From Pseudomonas sp. 7SR1 (GTDB lineage: Bacteria > Pseudomonadota > Gammaproteobacteria > Pseudomonadales > Pseudomonadaceae): a DNA stretch of 64,000 bases. The stretch lies in assembly GCF_900156465.1 (NCBI RefSeq), contig NZ_LT707064.1, forward strand, positions 186,001-250,000, in the 5' to 3' direction. Below, piece by piece: positions 1-10,151 of the stretch (position 1 is its first letter; every line of letters starts with the position of its first letter). The position numbers and the translations under genes were made by a program. A model generated the notes under the pieces. It made no database searches. It worked only from the letters and a program-made list of their open reading frames with translations, and had not been told where the DNA came from.

Positions 1-819
1 CATGAGCTGAACGAAATCAAGGCCGCCAACCAGCCAGGCGTCGCCAGCCCGCTGGTCATGGCCACCGACGCCGAGCTGCGCGATGCCATCGGCGCCGGTG
101 CCGGCTCCCTTGGCCCGCTGAACCTGCCGCTGCCGATCATCATCGACCGCTCGGTGGCATTGATGAGCGACTTCGCCATCGGCGCCAACATCGACGACAA
201 GCACTATTTCGGCGTGAACTGGGAACGTGACCTGCCCGTTCCTACCGTCGCCGACCTGCGCAACGTCGTGGCGGGCGACCCGAGCCCGGACGGCAAGGGC
301 GTGCTGGAAATCAAGCGCGGCATCGAAGTCGGGCACATCTTCCAGCTGGGCAACAAGTACAGCAAGGCGATGAAGTGCGAAGTGCTGGGCGAGAATGGCA
401 AGCCGGTCACCCTGGAAATGGGTTGCTACGGTATCGGCGTCTCCCGTGTCGTGGCGGCGGCCATCGAGCAGAACAACGACGAGAAAGGCATCATCTGGAG
501 CGACGCCCTGGCGCCGTTCCAGATCGCCCTGGTGCCGTTGCGCTACGAGACCGACCTGGTACGCGAAGCCACCGACAAGCTCTACGCCGAACTGACGGCC
601 GCCGGCTTCGAAGTGCTGCTGGACGATCGCGACAAGAAAACCAGCCCCGGCATCAAGTTCGCGGACATGGAACTGATCGGCATCCCGCACCGGATCGTCG
701 TCAGTGATCGCGGCCTGGCCGAAGGCAACCTGGAATACAAGAGCCGTACCGAGGCCGAGCCGCAAGCGCTGCCGGTCGCCGACGTGCTCTCTTTCCTCCA
801 GGCTCGTATCCGCCGCTGA
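1..819 (+). CDS. proS: Prolyl-tRNA synthetase, C-terminal part (5' truncated by window edge)
   Basis: Charges tRNA-Pro with proline in the cytoplasm. The reading frame is open from the first base, so the gene begins upstream of the window and only about the last 272 residues are visible. The segment includes the class II motif 3 region ([13 protein letters not shown], bases 421-459) and the C-terminal anticodon-binding domain (from about base 520; [12 protein letters not shown], then [21 protein letters not shown]). The gene ends normally at TGA 817-819. The next gene starts 17 bp later on the same strand, so co-transcription is possible. Confidence 0.96.
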   Translation, partial: HELNEIKAANQPGVASPLVMATDAELRDAIGAGAGSLGPLNLPLPIIIDRSVALMSDFAIGANIDDKHYFGVNWERDLPVPTVADLRNVVAGDPSPDGKGVLEIKRGIEVGHIFQLGNKYSKAMKCEVLGENGKPVTLEMGCYGIGVSRVVAAAIEQNNDEKGIIWSDALAPFQIALVPLRYETDLVREATDKLYAELTAAGFEVLLDDRDKKTSPGIKFADMELIGIPHRIVVSDRGLAEGNLEYKSRTEAEPQALPVADVLSFLQARIRR

Positions 820-836
820 CACCAGATAGAGACGTC

Positions 837-1790
837 ATGTTCAAGCGAAACACCTTAGGCCTCGGTGGCGCCGCATTGTGCGGCGCCCTGTTGGTCAGCG
901 GCTGCGCCAACCAGATGTCGCAACGCAGCGAGCACGAAGAGCGGGTCGAGCGCAAACTGCTCGATCACAGCCTGCAGATCGACGTGGGCGAACCCAAGGT
1001 GCTCGACCTGCCGCAGCGCCGGGTACGCATCAACGAGCAGAAGACCTTCGAGGTCACCGAGTTCGAGGTCACGCGCCATTACGACCGCTACACGCCCTAC
1101 CAGCCCTGGCGGGAGATCTACGAGATCCCCCTCGGCGCCGTGGCGGTAGTGGCCGGCATCGGCGCGAACGTGGCCAATGTGCTCACCCTGGGCAACGTGC
1201 CTGACAGCGCGACCCACGACTGGATCAGCTACGGTGTCGCCGGGCTCAATCCGTTCATGAACGCGCCATCCCATGGCCGCGCCCAACAGAACCTTGCCGG
1301 CATCGACGAAGTCCAGCGCGACAAGCGTACCGAATATTCGAGCCTGCCCTGGAGCGAACGCCCCGTGCAAGTCAAGGCTGCGCGGCAGACCTTCGAGCTG
1401 AGCACCGACCGCAACGGTGTGCTGCGCTTGAACCTGCTGGAAAGCCCGTTCGCCGAGCATGACCCGAGCCATCTGGGCAAGTTGCAGATCAGCGTGACGG
1501 ACACCCTGGACGAAGTGCATACCGATTCGTCCCTGAGCATCAGCAGCAACCTGCGCAGCAAGCTGGTGGAAGCCCATGCCTTGATCTATGACGACCTGGA
1601 AGACGACGAAGTGAGCCAGTGGGTCCACCGGGTCAAGCGCCTGTCGGAGCTGGGCCTGGAAGAAGAAGCCAGCGAGCTGGAGCAGAGCCTGATCGAGCTG
1701 ACCCGCAATGATCCGGAATTGCAGACTGAATTCCTCAAAGCCCTGACCAAGGACGGCGGGCGGCTGGTGGCGGATCCGGGCGCCAATTGA
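837..1790 (+). CDS. Predicted outer-membrane or periplasmic lipoprotein of unknown function
   Basis: 317 residues. The N-terminus is a lipoprotein signal peptide: basic start, hydrophobic stretch and lipobox LVSGC with the lipidated Cys at residue 23. Position +2 is Ala, so sorting to the outer membrane is expected. The middle has a short hydrophobic segment (IPLGAVAVVAGIGANVANVLTLG, about residues 99-121) and the C-terminal third is acidic and helical. I do not recognise an enzymatic domain. It lies 17 bp downstream of proS. It is probably a conserved Pseudomonas protein, but its role cannot be read from sequence. Confidence 0.75.
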   Translation: MFKRNTLGLGGAALCGALLVSGCANQMSQRSEHEERVERKLLDHSLQIDVGEPKVLDLPQRRVRINEQKTFEVTEFEVTRHYDRYTPYQPWREIYEIPLGAVAVVAGIGANVANVLTLGNVPDSATHDWISYGVAGLNPFMNAPSHGRAQQNLAGIDEVQRDKRTEYSSLPWSERPVQVKAARQTFELSTDRNGVLRLNLLESPFAEHDPSHLGKLQISVTDTLDEVHTDSSLSISSNLRSKLVEAHALIYDDLEDDEVSQWVHRVKRLSELGLEEEASELEQSLIELTRNDPELQTEFLKALTKDGGRLVADPGAN

Positions 1791-1817
1791 AGCCAAAGCA
1801 CCAAGAATCCGAAGCAG

Positions 1818-1973
1818 TCCCTGTGGCGAGGGGATTAAGCAAACCGTCGCAACGCCCCGCTGGGCTGCGAAGCAGCCCTAAAACCTGACAGCCCTGTATA
1901 TCAGACGGATTGCATGCATTACTTGGGGGCTGCTTCGCAGCCCAACGGGGATGAATCCCCTTACCACAGGGAA
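1818..1973. repeat. REP doublet (REPIN-like inverted pair)
   Basis: Two copies in inverted orientation of a Pseudomonas REP core: CTGTGGCGAGGGGATT at 1821-1836 and the mirrored GGGGATGAATCCCC...CACAG at about 1947-1970. Between them a second inverted repeat occurs, GGGCTGCGAAGCAGCCC near 1862-1878 and GGGGCTGCTTCGCAGCCC near 1926-1942. The unit fills the space between the convergent ends of the lipoprotein gene and dinB, a typical REP location, and may act as a transcription end or mRNA stabiliser. Confidence 0.8.
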
Positions 1974-1987
1974 CGCCTGGCGAGCCC

Positions 1988-3049
1988 TCACCGCTCGAAC
2001 AACTCCAACTGTTCGTACCCGCCCCGCAAGTCCTCCAGCCGCACCCCGATCCCCAACAGCCGTACCGGCTTGCCACCGCGATTGAATGCCTGGGTCATGA
2101 GCGATTGATAACTGCCCAGGTCCCGCCCTGCCCCCGCCTGTTCGAGGGTGGTCTGGGTGAAGTCATGGAATTTCACTTTGACGAACGGCTTGCCGGGACG
2201 ATAGCTGCTGTCGATGCGAGCCATGCGCCCACTCAGGGTCTGCATCAGCTCCGGCAGCTTGTCGAGGCAGCTGGCCAGATCGGGCAGGTCCACATCGTAG
2301 GTGTTCTCCACGCTGATGGACTGTCGCCGACTGTCGTTGTGCACCAGGCGCTCATCGATTCCACGGGCCAGGTTCCAGAGCCGCTCTCCGAAACTGCCGA
2401 ACTCACGCACCAACGCCAACTTGTCCCACTGACGCAACTGCAGGCAATCGACGATCCCGAGACGGTTCAGTTTGTCGGCGGTGACCTTGCCGACGCCGTG
2501 AAGCTTGCTGACCGGCAGGGCCGAGACGAAGTCCTCCACCTGATCCGGCGTGATGACGAACAGGCCATTGGGTTTCTTCCAGTCGCTGGCGATCTTGGCG
2601 AGGAATTTGTTTGGCGCAACACCGGCCGACACCGTGATGTGCAATTGATTGGAGACCCTGCGACGAATGTCCTGAGCGATACGGGTCGCACTGCCGCCGA
2701 AATGGGCACTGGCGGAAACGTCCAGGTAGGCCTCATCCAGGGACAGGGGCTCGATCAGGTCCGTGTAATCGCTGAAGATCGTGTGGATTTCCTTCGACGC
2801 CTCCCGATAGGCGTCCATCCGAGGCTTGACGATGGTCAGGTCGGGACAGAGTTTCAAGGCATGGCCGGACGACATGGCCGAACGCACACCATAGGCCCGT
2901 GCTTCATAGTTGCAGGTCGCAATCACGCCGCGTCGATCCGCCGAGCCGCCGACTGCCATGGGCTTGCCGGCCAGTCGCGGGTCATCGCGCATCTCGATGG
3001 CGGCATAGAAGCAGTCACAGTCGACGTGGATGATTTTGCGTTGCGTCAT
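1988..3049 (-). CDS. dinB: DNA polymerase IV (Y-family translesion polymerase)
   Basis: 353 residues. Error-prone DNA polymerase that bypasses lesions during the SOS response. Visible landmarks are the N-terminal catalytic Asp in KIIHVDCDCFYAAIEMRD and the palm motif SLDEAYLDV with the Asp-Glu pair near residue 103, followed by the helix-hairpin-helix thumb (KLHGVGKVTADKL) and the little-finger domain. The frame is open 25 codons further upstream, but family members start at MTQRKIIHVD, so ATG at 3049 is chosen. A LexA box lies 50 bp upstream. Confidence 0.95.
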   Translation of the reverse strand: MTQRKIIHVDCDCFYAAIEMRDDPRLAGKPMAVGGSADRRGVIATCNYEARAYGVRSAMSSGHALKLCPDLTIVKPRMDAYREASKEIHTIFSDYTDLIEPLSLDEAYLDVSASAHFGGSATRIAQDIRRRVSNQLHITVSAGVAPNKFLAKIASDWKKPNGLFVITPDQVEDFVSALPVSKLHGVGKVTADKLNRLGIVDCLQLRQWDKLALVREFGSFGERLWNLARGIDERLVHNDSRRQSISVENTYDVDLPDLASCLDKLPELMQTLSGRMARIDSSYRPGKPFVKVKFHDFTQTTLEQAGAGRDLGSYQSLMTQAFNRGGKPVRLLGIGVRLEDLRGGYEQLELFER

Positions 3050-3098
3050 AGCGAAACGAGATGTGGAATAGATCGGACCGCCAGTATCGCATCGGAAC

Positions 3099-3114
3099 CT
3101 GTATATAGCACCAG
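3099..3114 (-). promoter_or_regulatory. LexA (SOS) box upstream of dinB
   Basis: The 16 bp CTG-N10-CAG element CTGTATATAGCACCAG matches the gammaproteobacterial LexA consensus and lies about 50 bp before the dinB start, which fits the known SOS control of dinB. Confidence 0.75.
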
Positions 3115-3288
3115 TAGTTTGCAAGATCTTTCATAAGCGAAAAGAACGTCGCAGAAATTCATTTCTTCAATCGTGGCGAAGCGCGCGATAGAGCGCAAGC
3201 CCTTGCCACGCCTGCGTCACAGCTCGGTCACATGGCTTTCCTACAGGGCTAAGCGCTTGAAGCTGAACAGTTTTTTCAGGGCAAGGGG

Positions 3289-3316
3289 TTGACAGACCAT
3301 CGTTCCTCTGTAGAAT
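3289..3316 (+). promoter_or_regulatory. Sigma-70 promoter of the first tRNA-fMet gene
   Basis: TTGACA at 3289-3294 and TAGAAT at 3311-3316 with a 16 bp spacer, about 14 bp before the tRNA 5' end. Confidence 0.75.
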
Positions 3317-3329
3317 GCCGCCTCACAGA

Positions 3330-3406
<77 letters not shown>

Positions 3407-3415
3407 AACGTCTGA

Positions 3416-3446
3416 AAAAGGCCATTCGAAAGAATGGCCTTTTTTG
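3416..3446 (+). terminator. Intrinsic terminator after tRNA-fMet copy 1
   Basis: GGCCATTC / GAATGGCC stem with a GAAA tetraloop, flanked by A-run and T6. Confidence 0.85.
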
Positions 3447-3668
3447 TGCCCGATCGTTTCGTCTTCCCCTGGCAGCGGGCTCGCCTGCTATAAGCCCTTC
3501 ACCTTTAGACGGCAGCAGGCCGTGACATTGCCCTGTGGCCAAGCCCGCCCCGTCGGGAATGGGCTGACCCGGACCTTCAGGCTTGTAGGACAATTCTTTT
3601 TGATTTCGCGCATTTAGTCGCGTCGACGGCGGATTGGCCGTTAATTTGACCTCGCGACCTTTTAACGG

Positions 3669-3696
3669 TTGACACCTAAGCTTTCGCCTGTAGAAT
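3669..3696 (+). promoter_or_regulatory. Sigma-70 promoter of the second tRNA-fMet gene
   Basis: TTGACA at 3669-3674 and TAGAAT at 3691-3696 with a 16 bp spacer, the same geometry as for copy 1, although the spacer sequence differs. Confidence 0.75.
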
Positions 3697-3709
3697 GCCG
3701 CCTCACAGA

Positions 3710-3786
<77 letters not shown>

Positions 3787-3795
3787 AACGTCTGA

Positions 3796-3826
3796 AAAAG
3801 GCCATTCGAAAGAGTGGCCTTTTTTG
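3796..3826 (+). terminator. Intrinsic terminator after tRNA-fMet copy 2
   Basis: GGCCATTC-GAAA-GAGTGGCC stem (one G.T wobble relative to copy 1) followed by T6. Confidence 0.82.
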
Positions 3827-3954
3827 TGCCTGCTGTTTTTAGGTCTGGTAAAAATCGGCTTCATTACAAAAGTTTTGTAATTATTTTCTGCCGCAGGGAT
3901 TGGTAACCTGGCTGGATACCCCCATCCTGTCGCGCATAGCTCAAGAGGTGATTG

Positions 3955-6594
3955 ATGCGCGCCCACTCTGACCCACAAGATACAGTTTCCGCGACACAAC
4001 CGATCAAGGCCGAACGATTGCGCTGGCTGGATCGGATCAGTCAGTACCGACAGCCTATCGGCCTCGCCGTCACGCTGCTGCTGTTTGCGATCGCCCTGAT
4101 CGCCTGTCGTCATCTCCTGAGCGAACTCGACCTTTACGCACTGCACGATTCGATTCTCGACGTGCCTCGCCCCGCCCTGCTTGGCGCCGTGGCAGCAACG
4201 GTCGCAGGCTTCATCATCCTCTTGGGCTACGAATGGTCCGCCAGCCGTTATGCCGGCGTGACGCTGCCGCCGCAGACATTGATCCTGGGCGGCTTCACCG
4301 CATTCGCCATTGGCAATGCCATCGGCCTGTCGCTGCTGTCGGGGGGCTCGGTGCGCTACCGACTTTACGCCCGCCATGGCCTCGGAGCGGCGGATGTCGC
4401 CCATATGACGTTGTTCGCCAGCCTGTCCCTGGGTTGTGCACTACCGCCACTGGCGGCACTGGCCACCCTCAGCAACCTGCCCGCCGCCTCCGCTGCGCTG
4501 CATCTTCCGGCTCCCCTGTTGGCGGCGATCTCCGTGGCGGTACTGTTGCTCATGGGCATCCTGGCGGTGGGTATCTATCGCCGGCGCCTGCCGGAGCAAC
4601 CTCATCGGGACAGCCTGCTGGTCAGGGCCGGACGCCGCACCTTGCGCTTGCCGGGCCGACGCCTGACATTCCTGCAATTGGTGATCACGGCACTGGACGT
4701 CGCGGCCGCGGCCACGGTGCTGTACCTGTTGCTTCCCGAAGCGCCACCCTTCGGCGCGTTCCTGCTGGTGTACCTGCTGGCATTGGCGGCCGGGGTGCTG
4801 AGCCATGTGCCGGGCGGCGTCGGGGTGTTCGAAGCGATCCTGCTGGCCGCGTTTGCCGACAAGCTGGGAGCCGCACCGCTGGCCGCCGCCCTGCTGCTGT
4901 ATCGCCTGATCTACGTGCTACTGCCCATGCTGGTGGCCTGCGTATTGTTGCTGATCAACGAAGCACAACGACTGTTCCAGACCCGCCAGACCCTGCGGGC
5001 GGCCTCGGGCCTGGCGGCGCCGGTCCTGGCGGTGCTGGTGTTCCTGTCTGGCGTGGTGCTGCTGTTTTCCGGCGTGACGCCGGAGATCGATACGCGCCTG
5101 GAGCATATCGGGTTCCTGATCCCGCACCGACTGGTGGACGCGTCCCACTTCGGCGCCAGCCTGGTGGGCGTGTTGTGCCTGTTGCTCGCCCAAGGCTTGC
5201 GTCGTCGCCTGTCGGCCGCCTGGATGCTGACCACCGTCTTGCTGCTGGTGGGTGCCCTGCTCTCGCTGCTCAAGGGGTTCGACTGGGAAGAAGCGACGCT
5301 GTTGACCTTGACGGCCGCCTTGCTGGCGGTGTTCCGGCGCTCCTTCTACCGTCCGAGCCGGCTCACCGAGCTGCCCTTTTCGCCGTTGTTCCTGATCGCC
5401 AGTCTCTGCGTGCTCGGCGCGTCGATCTGGCTGCTGCTGTTCGCCTACCAGGACGTTCCCTACAGTCATCAGCTGTGGTGGCAGTTCACCCTGGATGCCG
5501 ACGCGCCTCGCGGCCTGCGCTCGCTGTTGGGGGCAGCGGTGCTGTTGGTGGTGGTCTCGCTGACCTGGCTGCTGCGCACCGCGCGGCCAGTGATCCACTT
5601 GCCGACGGCGCAAGAACTGGAGCGCGCCAAGACCATCCTGATGGCCTCTTCACAACCCGACGGCGGCCTGGCCCTGACCGGCGACAAGGCGCTGCTGTTC
5701 CATCCCAACGACGAAGCCTTCCTGATGTATGCCCGTCGTGGCCGCAGCCTGGTGGCGCTGTATGACCCGATCGGGCCGCCCCAGCAGCGGGCCGAAATGA
5801 TCTGGCAGTTCCGTGACCTGTGCGATGTCCACCACGCCCGCCCGGTGTTCTACCAGGTACGGGTCGAGAACCTGCCGTACTACATGGATATCGGCCTGAC
5901 GGCGATCAAGCTGGGTGAAGAAGCCCGGATCGACCTCAAGCGTTTCGACCTCGAGGCCAAGGGCAAGGAAATGAAGGACCTGCGCTACACCTGGAACCGT
6001 GGCACCCGGGACGGCCTGTCCCTGGAAATCCACGAACCGGGCCAGGCGCCGATGGATGAACTCAAGGTCATTTCCGATGCCTGGCTGACCGGCAAGAACG
6101 TGCGCGAGAAAGGGTTCTCCCTGGGCCGCTTCAGCGACGAGTACCTCAAGCACTTCCGCATCGCTGTGATTCGCTTCGAGGGCCGTCCGGTGGCGTTCGC
6201 CAACCTGCTGGAAACCCACAGTCACGAGCTGGCCAGCCTCGACCTGATGCGTGCCCATCCCGACGCGCCGAAGCTGACCATGGAGTTCATGATGGTCGGT
6301 CTGATCCAGCATTACAAAAACCATGGCTACGCCCGCTTCAGCCTCGGCATGGTCCCGCTGTCGGGCCTGCAGCCACGTCGCGGCGCGCCGCTGACCCAGC
6401 GCCTGGGCTCGATGGTGTTCCGCCGTGGCGAGCAGCTCTACAATTTCCAGGGGCTGCGCCGATTCAAAGACAAGTTCCAGCCTGACTGGGAACCTCGTTA
6501 CATGGCCATGCCCGCCGGACTCGATCCGCTGGTGGCGCTGGCCGATACCGCCGCCCTGATCGCGGGCGGCCTGACTGGACTGGTGAAACGCTGA
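3955..6594 (+). CDS. mprF: Aminoacyl-phosphatidylglycerol synthase/flippase MprF
   Basis: 879 residues. Transfers an amino acid from aminoacyl-tRNA to phosphatidylglycerol and flips the product, reducing membrane charge; the P. aeruginosa orthologue PA0920 makes alanyl-PG. The N-terminal half (residues about 30-540) is a long series of hydrophobic segments, the flippase domain. The C-terminal part (from about 545) is the cytosolic DUF2156 catalytic domain, ending in RFKDKFQPDWEPRYMAMP. An in-frame TTG precedes at 3952, but ATG 3955 is better placed behind AGAGGTG. The stop overlaps the start of the next gene by one base. Confidence 0.95.
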   Translation: MRAHSDPQDTVSATQPIKAERLRWLDRISQYRQPIGLAVTLLLFAIALIACRHLLSELDLYALHDSILDVPRPALLGAVAATVAGFIILLGYEWSASRYAGVTLPPQTLILGGFTAFAIGNAIGLSLLSGGSVRYRLYARHGLGAADVAHMTLFASLSLGCALPPLAALATLSNLPAASAALHLPAPLLAAISVAVLLLMGILAVGIYRRRLPEQPHRDSLLVRAGRRTLRLPGRRLTFLQLVITALDVAAAATVLYLLLPEAPPFGAFLLVYLLALAAGVLSHVPGGVGVFEAILLAAFADKLGAAPLAAALLLYRLIYVLLPMLVACVLLLINEAQRLFQTRQTLRAASGLAAPVLAVLVFLSGVVLLFSGVTPEIDTRLEHIGFLIPHRLVDASHFGASLVGVLCLLLAQGLRRRLSAAWMLTTVLLLVGALLSLLKGFDWEEATLLTLTAALLAVFRRSFYRPSRLTELPFSPLFLIASLCVLGASIWLLLFAYQDVPYSHQLWWQFTLDADAPRGLRSLLGAAVLLVVVSLTWLLRTARPVIHLPTAQELERAKTILMASSQPDGGLALTGDKALLFHPNDEAFLMYARRGRSLVALYDPIGPPQQRAEMIWQFRDLCDVHHARPVFYQVRVENLPYYMDIGLTAIKLGEEARIDLKRFDLEAKGKEMKDLRYTWNRGTRDGLSLEIHEPGQAPMDELKVISDAWLTGKNVREKGFSLGRFSDEYLKHFRIAVIRFEGRPVAFANLLETHSHELASLDLMRAHPDAPKLTMEFMMVGLIQHYKNHGYARFSLGMVPLSGLQPRRGAPLTQRLGSMVFRRGEQLYNFQGLRRFKDKFQPDWEPRYMAMPAGLDPLVALADTAALIAGGLTGLVKR

Positions 6595-7880
6595 TGATGC
6601 AACGCTCCTGGCGATATGTAGTGGCCGCCCTGCTGGTGCTGGCGGTGATCCTGGGGGGTGGTTACTGGTACTGGAACCGCCCCGCCCCGCAACCTACCCT
6701 TGAACAACTGACGCCTGCCGACGGCGTGCCCATGACCCGGGTCGTTCCCGGCACCAAGCCGCGTGCCCAGGTCCTGGTGGCGGTCAATGAAGAGCAGAAG
6801 CTGAGTGATACTCAACTGAGCACACTCAGCCGCAGCGGCTCGGCACTGATCGTCCAGGTGATCCTGCCCAAGGACTGCATGTTGCAGGGACGCGCCCTGC
6901 AAGCCGGCCTGAGGCAGCTCCAGGGACCGGCGACGCTGGTCAGCGGCATCGGCCCTGGCGCCGTGCTGGCCTGGCGCTGGCTGGCCGAGCAGAAGGATGA
7001 CAAGGCCAAGGCCGTCTCGGTGGACCTGGCCCTGGAAAAACCCGGCTGCACCCACCTGCTGCCCAAGAGCGCGGCCCACGGCCACTGGCTGGTGGCCTGG
7101 AACGATAACCCCGATGACACCAGCGCCGGGTTCGTGCGGGACCAACCGAATGCCGAAACCAGCATCAGCGACTATGACATCGCCTTGCCACAAGTGCTGA
7201 ACAACGAGCTGCGCAAGATCCTGGTGGGCGCCGAGAAGGGCAAGGGGGGCCTGGCCATTCCGGTGGTGGAAGTGCCCGCCAGCCAGGCCCGGGACACCGT
7301 GACCCTGTTCCTCTCCGGGGATGGCGGCTGGCGTGACCTGGATCGTGACGTGGCCGATGAAATGGCCAGGATCGGCTATCCGGTGGTCGGTATCGACACC
7401 CTGCGCTACTACTGGCAGCGCAAGAGCCCGGAACAGAGCGCACTGGACCTGACCGAACTGATGCAGCACTACCGCCAGATCTGGGGCACCAAGCGCTTCA
7501 TCCTGACTGGCTACTCCTTCGGAGCCGACGTGCTGCCGGCGATCTACAATCGCTTGCCGGCCACCGAACAGCAACGGGTCGACGCGATCATCCTGCTGGC
7601 CTTCGCCCGCACCGGCAGCTTCGAGATCGAAGTCGAGGGCTGGCTGGGCAACGCCGGCACCGAAGCCGCCACCGGCCCGGAAATGGCCAAGTTGCCTGCC
7701 GGCAAAGTGGTGTGCATCTATGGCGCCGAAGAAGCCGGCGAAAGTGGCTGCACCGACAAGACAGCGGTAGGTGAAGCCATCCAGCTGCCGGGCGGGCATC
7801 ACTTCGACGAAAACTACCCGGCCCTGGCCAAGCGCCTGGTGGACGAGATCAACAAGCGCCAGCAGGCCGCTGCGCAATGA
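6594..7880 (+). CDS. virJ: VirJ/AcvB-type periplasmic hydrolase, likely aminoacyl-PG hydrolase
   Basis: 428 residues. An N-terminal membrane anchor or signal (about residues 8-27) leads to a periplasmic alpha/beta-hydrolase domain with the nucleophile motif GYSFGADVLP; LFLSGDGGWRDLDRDVA is the other family signature. In P. aeruginosa the cognate gene PA0919 hydrolyses alanyl-PG made by PA0920, and in Agrobacterium acvB pairs with lpiA/mprF. Here translation is coupled to mprF (TGATG overlap), consistent with a synthase/hydrolase pair tuning charged lipid levels. The ORF begins ATGATG; the second ATG (6597) is equally possible. Confidence 0.88.
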   Translation: MMQRSWRYVVAALLVLAVILGGGYWYWNRPAPQPTLEQLTPADGVPMTRVVPGTKPRAQVLVAVNEEQKLSDTQLSTLSRSGSALIVQVILPKDCMLQGRALQAGLRQLQGPATLVSGIGPGAVLAWRWLAEQKDDKAKAVSVDLALEKPGCTHLLPKSAAHGHWLVAWNDNPDDTSAGFVRDQPNAETSISDYDIALPQVLNNELRKILVGAEKGKGGLAIPVVEVPASQARDTVTLFLSGDGGWRDLDRDVADEMARIGYPVVGIDTLRYYWQRKSPEQSALDLTELMQHYRQIWGTKRFILTGYSFGADVLPAIYNRLPATEQQRVDAIILLAFARTGSFEIEVEGWLGNAGTEAATGPEMAKLPAGKVVCIYGAEEAGESGCTDKTAVGEAIQLPGGHHFDENYPALAKRLVDEINKRQQAAAQ

Positions 7881-7915
7881 TCTGACACTGCGGCGGGAAT
7901 TCACTTCCTTGCCCA

Positions 7916-7956
7916 CAAAAAAGGCCCCTGCCGCTACACGCGACAGGGGCCTTTGT
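7916..7956. terminator. Bidirectional terminator between virJ and kup
   Basis: AAAGGCCCCTG / CAGGGGCCTTT perfect 11 bp stem between two convergent genes, with A- and T-rich flanks that work on both strands. Confidence 0.85.
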
Positions 7957-7981
7957 CCAGACAGGCGACTGGAATACGCGC

Positions 7982-9883
7982 CTACATCTCCACCTGCGTT
8001 CCCAACTCGATCACCCGGTTCAACGGCAGGTTGAAGAACCGCAGGTTGCCGTTGGCGTTCTTCAGCATGAAGGCGAACAGCAACTCGCGCCAGCGAGCCA
8101 TGCCTTCGAGCTTGGAAGCGATGACCGTTTCCCGGCTGAGGAAATACGTCGTACGCATCGGACTGAAATCCAGCTCGTCGAGGTGGCAGAGCTTGAGCGC
8201 CTGCGGCACGTCCGGCTCATCGGTGAAACCGAAATGCAGGATCACCCGGAAGAAACCCTCGCCGTAGGAATCGACCTCGAAGCGCCGCTGCGGCGGTACT
8301 CGCGGGATGTCTTCGTAGACCACCGTCAGCAATACCACTTGCTCGTGCAGCACCTGGTTGTGCAGCAGATTGTGCAACAGCGCATGGGGCACGGCGTCGG
8401 AGCGCGCCGTCAGGAACACGGCGGTACCCTGCACGCGATGCGGTGGCTGCACACGGATGCTGCTGATGAAGATCGGCAACGGCAGCGCACCTTCGTCCAG
8501 GCGCTCCACCAGCAACTGCTTGCCGCGCTTCCAGGTGGTCATCAGCACGAACAAGGCGATGCCGGCGATGACGGGGAAAGCCCCGCCCTGGATGATCTTC
8601 GGCACGTTGGCCGCGAAATACAGGCCATCCACCAGCAGGAAACCGAGCAGTACCGGTATCGCCAGCACAGGCGGCCATTTCCATAGCAACAGGATCACGG
8701 CCGAGACCAGGATGGTGGTCATCAGCATGGTGCCGGTCACCGCCACGCCGTAGGCCGAGGCCAGCGCGCCGGACGATTCGAATCCCAGCACCAGCAGCAC
8801 CACACCCACCATCAACGACCAGTTCACCGCGCCGATGTAGATCTGGCCCTGTTCGGCGCTGGAAGTGTGCTGGATATACATGCGCGGGATATAGCCCAGC
8901 TGGATGGCCTGACGGGTCAGGGAGAACGCGCCGGAAATCACCGCTTGCGAAGCGATCACCGTGGCCAGGGTGGCCAGGCCCACCAGCGGCAGCAACGCCC
9001 AGCTCGGCGCCAGCAGATAGAACGGGTTGCGCGCCGCCTCGGGATCACCCAGCAACAACGCGCCCTGGCCGAAATAGTTGAGCATCAAGCCCGGCAACAC
9101 CAGGAGAAACCAGGCGCGGGCAATCGGCTTGCGGCCGAAATGGCCCATATCGGCGTAAAGCGCTTCGGCACCGGTCAACGCCAGTACCACGGCACCGAGG
9201 ATCGCCACGCCCATGCCTGGATGGACCACGAAGAAACGCACTGCCCAGGCCGGGTTCACCGCCAGCAGCACTTCCGGTTGCTGGCTGATGCCGTAGACGC
9301 CCAGCGCACCGAGCACCACGAACCAGATGACCATGATCGGGCCGAACAGGATGCCGATCCGCGCGGTGCCATGGCGCTGGATCAGAAACAGCGCGACCAA
9401 CACCACCAGCGACAGCGGCACGACCCAATGGTCGATGCCCTCGAACGCCAGCCCGAGGCCTTCGATGGCCGAGAGCACGGAAATCGCCGGGGTGATCATG
9501 CTGTCGCCGTAGAACAGCGCGGCGCCGATCAGACCGCAAACCACCAGCAACGTGCGCAGCCGGGCCCGGCTTCCCGCCGCCCGCCGTGCCAGGGCGGTGA
9601 GCGCCATGATGCCGCCCTCGCCCTGGTTGTCGGCACGCAGGACGAACATCATGTACTTGATCGACACGACCCAGATCAGCGACCAGAAGATCAGCGACAG
9701 GATCCCCAGCACCCCGTCATGGTTGACGGGTACGCCATAGGCACCGGAAAACACTTCCTTGAGGGTGTACAACGGGCTCGTGCCGATGTCGCCATAAACC
9801 ACTCCGACCGCCGCGACCAGCATGCTAAGCGGGTTTGCGGCCAAATGCCCGGCCTCCACCGCCTGACTACTTGCCTGCCCCAT
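7982..9883 (-). CDS. kup: Low-affinity K+/H+ symporter Kup
   Basis: 633 residues. Integral inner-membrane potassium uptake protein. The N-terminal about 440 residues contain the 12 predicted membrane segments of the KUP/HAK/KT family, beginning with [21 protein letters not shown], a family hallmark. The C-terminal about 180 residues are cytosolic. Full length for the family (E. coli Kup is 622). It is convergent with virJ and separated from divergent rimO by about 270 bp. Confidence 0.97.
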   Translation of the reverse strand: MGQASSQAVEAGHLAANPLSMLVAAVGVVYGDIGTSPLYTLKEVFSGAYGVPVNHDGVLGILSLIFWSLIWVVSIKYMMFVLRADNQGEGGIMALTALARRAAGSRARLRTLLVVCGLIGAALFYGDSMITPAISVLSAIEGLGLAFEGIDHWVVPLSLVVLVALFLIQRHGTARIGILFGPIMVIWFVVLGALGVYGISQQPEVLLAVNPAWAVRFFVVHPGMGVAILGAVVLALTGAEALYADMGHFGRKPIARAWFLLVLPGLMLNYFGQGALLLGDPEAARNPFYLLAPSWALLPLVGLATLATVIASQAVISGAFSLTRQAIQLGYIPRMYIQHTSSAEQGQIYIGAVNWSLMVGVVLLVLGFESSGALASAYGVAVTGTMLMTTILVSAVILLLWKWPPVLAIPVLLGFLLVDGLYFAANVPKIIQGGAFPVIAGIALFVLMTTWKRGKQLLVERLDEGALPLPIFISSIRVQPPHRVQGTAVFLTARSDAVPHALLHNLLHNQVLHEQVVLLTVVYEDIPRVPPQRRFEVDSYGEGFFRVILHFGFTDEPDVPQALKLCHLDELDFSPMRTTYFLSRETVIASKLEGMARWRELLFAFMLKNANGNLRFFNLPLNRVIELGTQVEM

Positions 9884-10151
9884 CCAATACTCCTGATTCC
9901 CAAGACCGCCTTCTTATACGCAACATGTTTTGTCACGCCCATGCGTCGCTCAACATCTAGTTACAGGTATTCAGTTGACTGTAAAAAGCAGCAAAGCGCA
10001 AAGGCGCGAAGCATAGCGCAGCACTCGTCGTTTTTCCCCGCATAAAGCTGGTCAAGTGACGCGTCCATCGCTAGAATTGCGCACTTTTTGATCAGAGGCG
10101 CGCCAGGCGCCCTGTCTCCCAAGAGACGATCCCCCTACACCGAGGTTAGAC

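Larger units (their letters stand above)
3407..3709. other. Spacer between the two tRNA-fMet genes
   Basis: About 300 bp. It holds the copy 1 terminator at its left end and the copy 2 promoter at its right end. I see no credible gene in between. Open frames crossing it run through the tRNA genes and have no coding character. Confidence 0.6.

Noticed and set aside
855..1796. Minus-strand frame of 313 codons opposite the lipoprotein gene
   Set aside because: The + strand gene has a signal peptide and lipobox and the normal codon pattern; the antisense frame does not.
4233..5765. Long + strand frame inside mprF
   Set aside because: Overlaps the conserved membrane domain of mprF in another frame and has Pro/Arg/Gly-rich composition.
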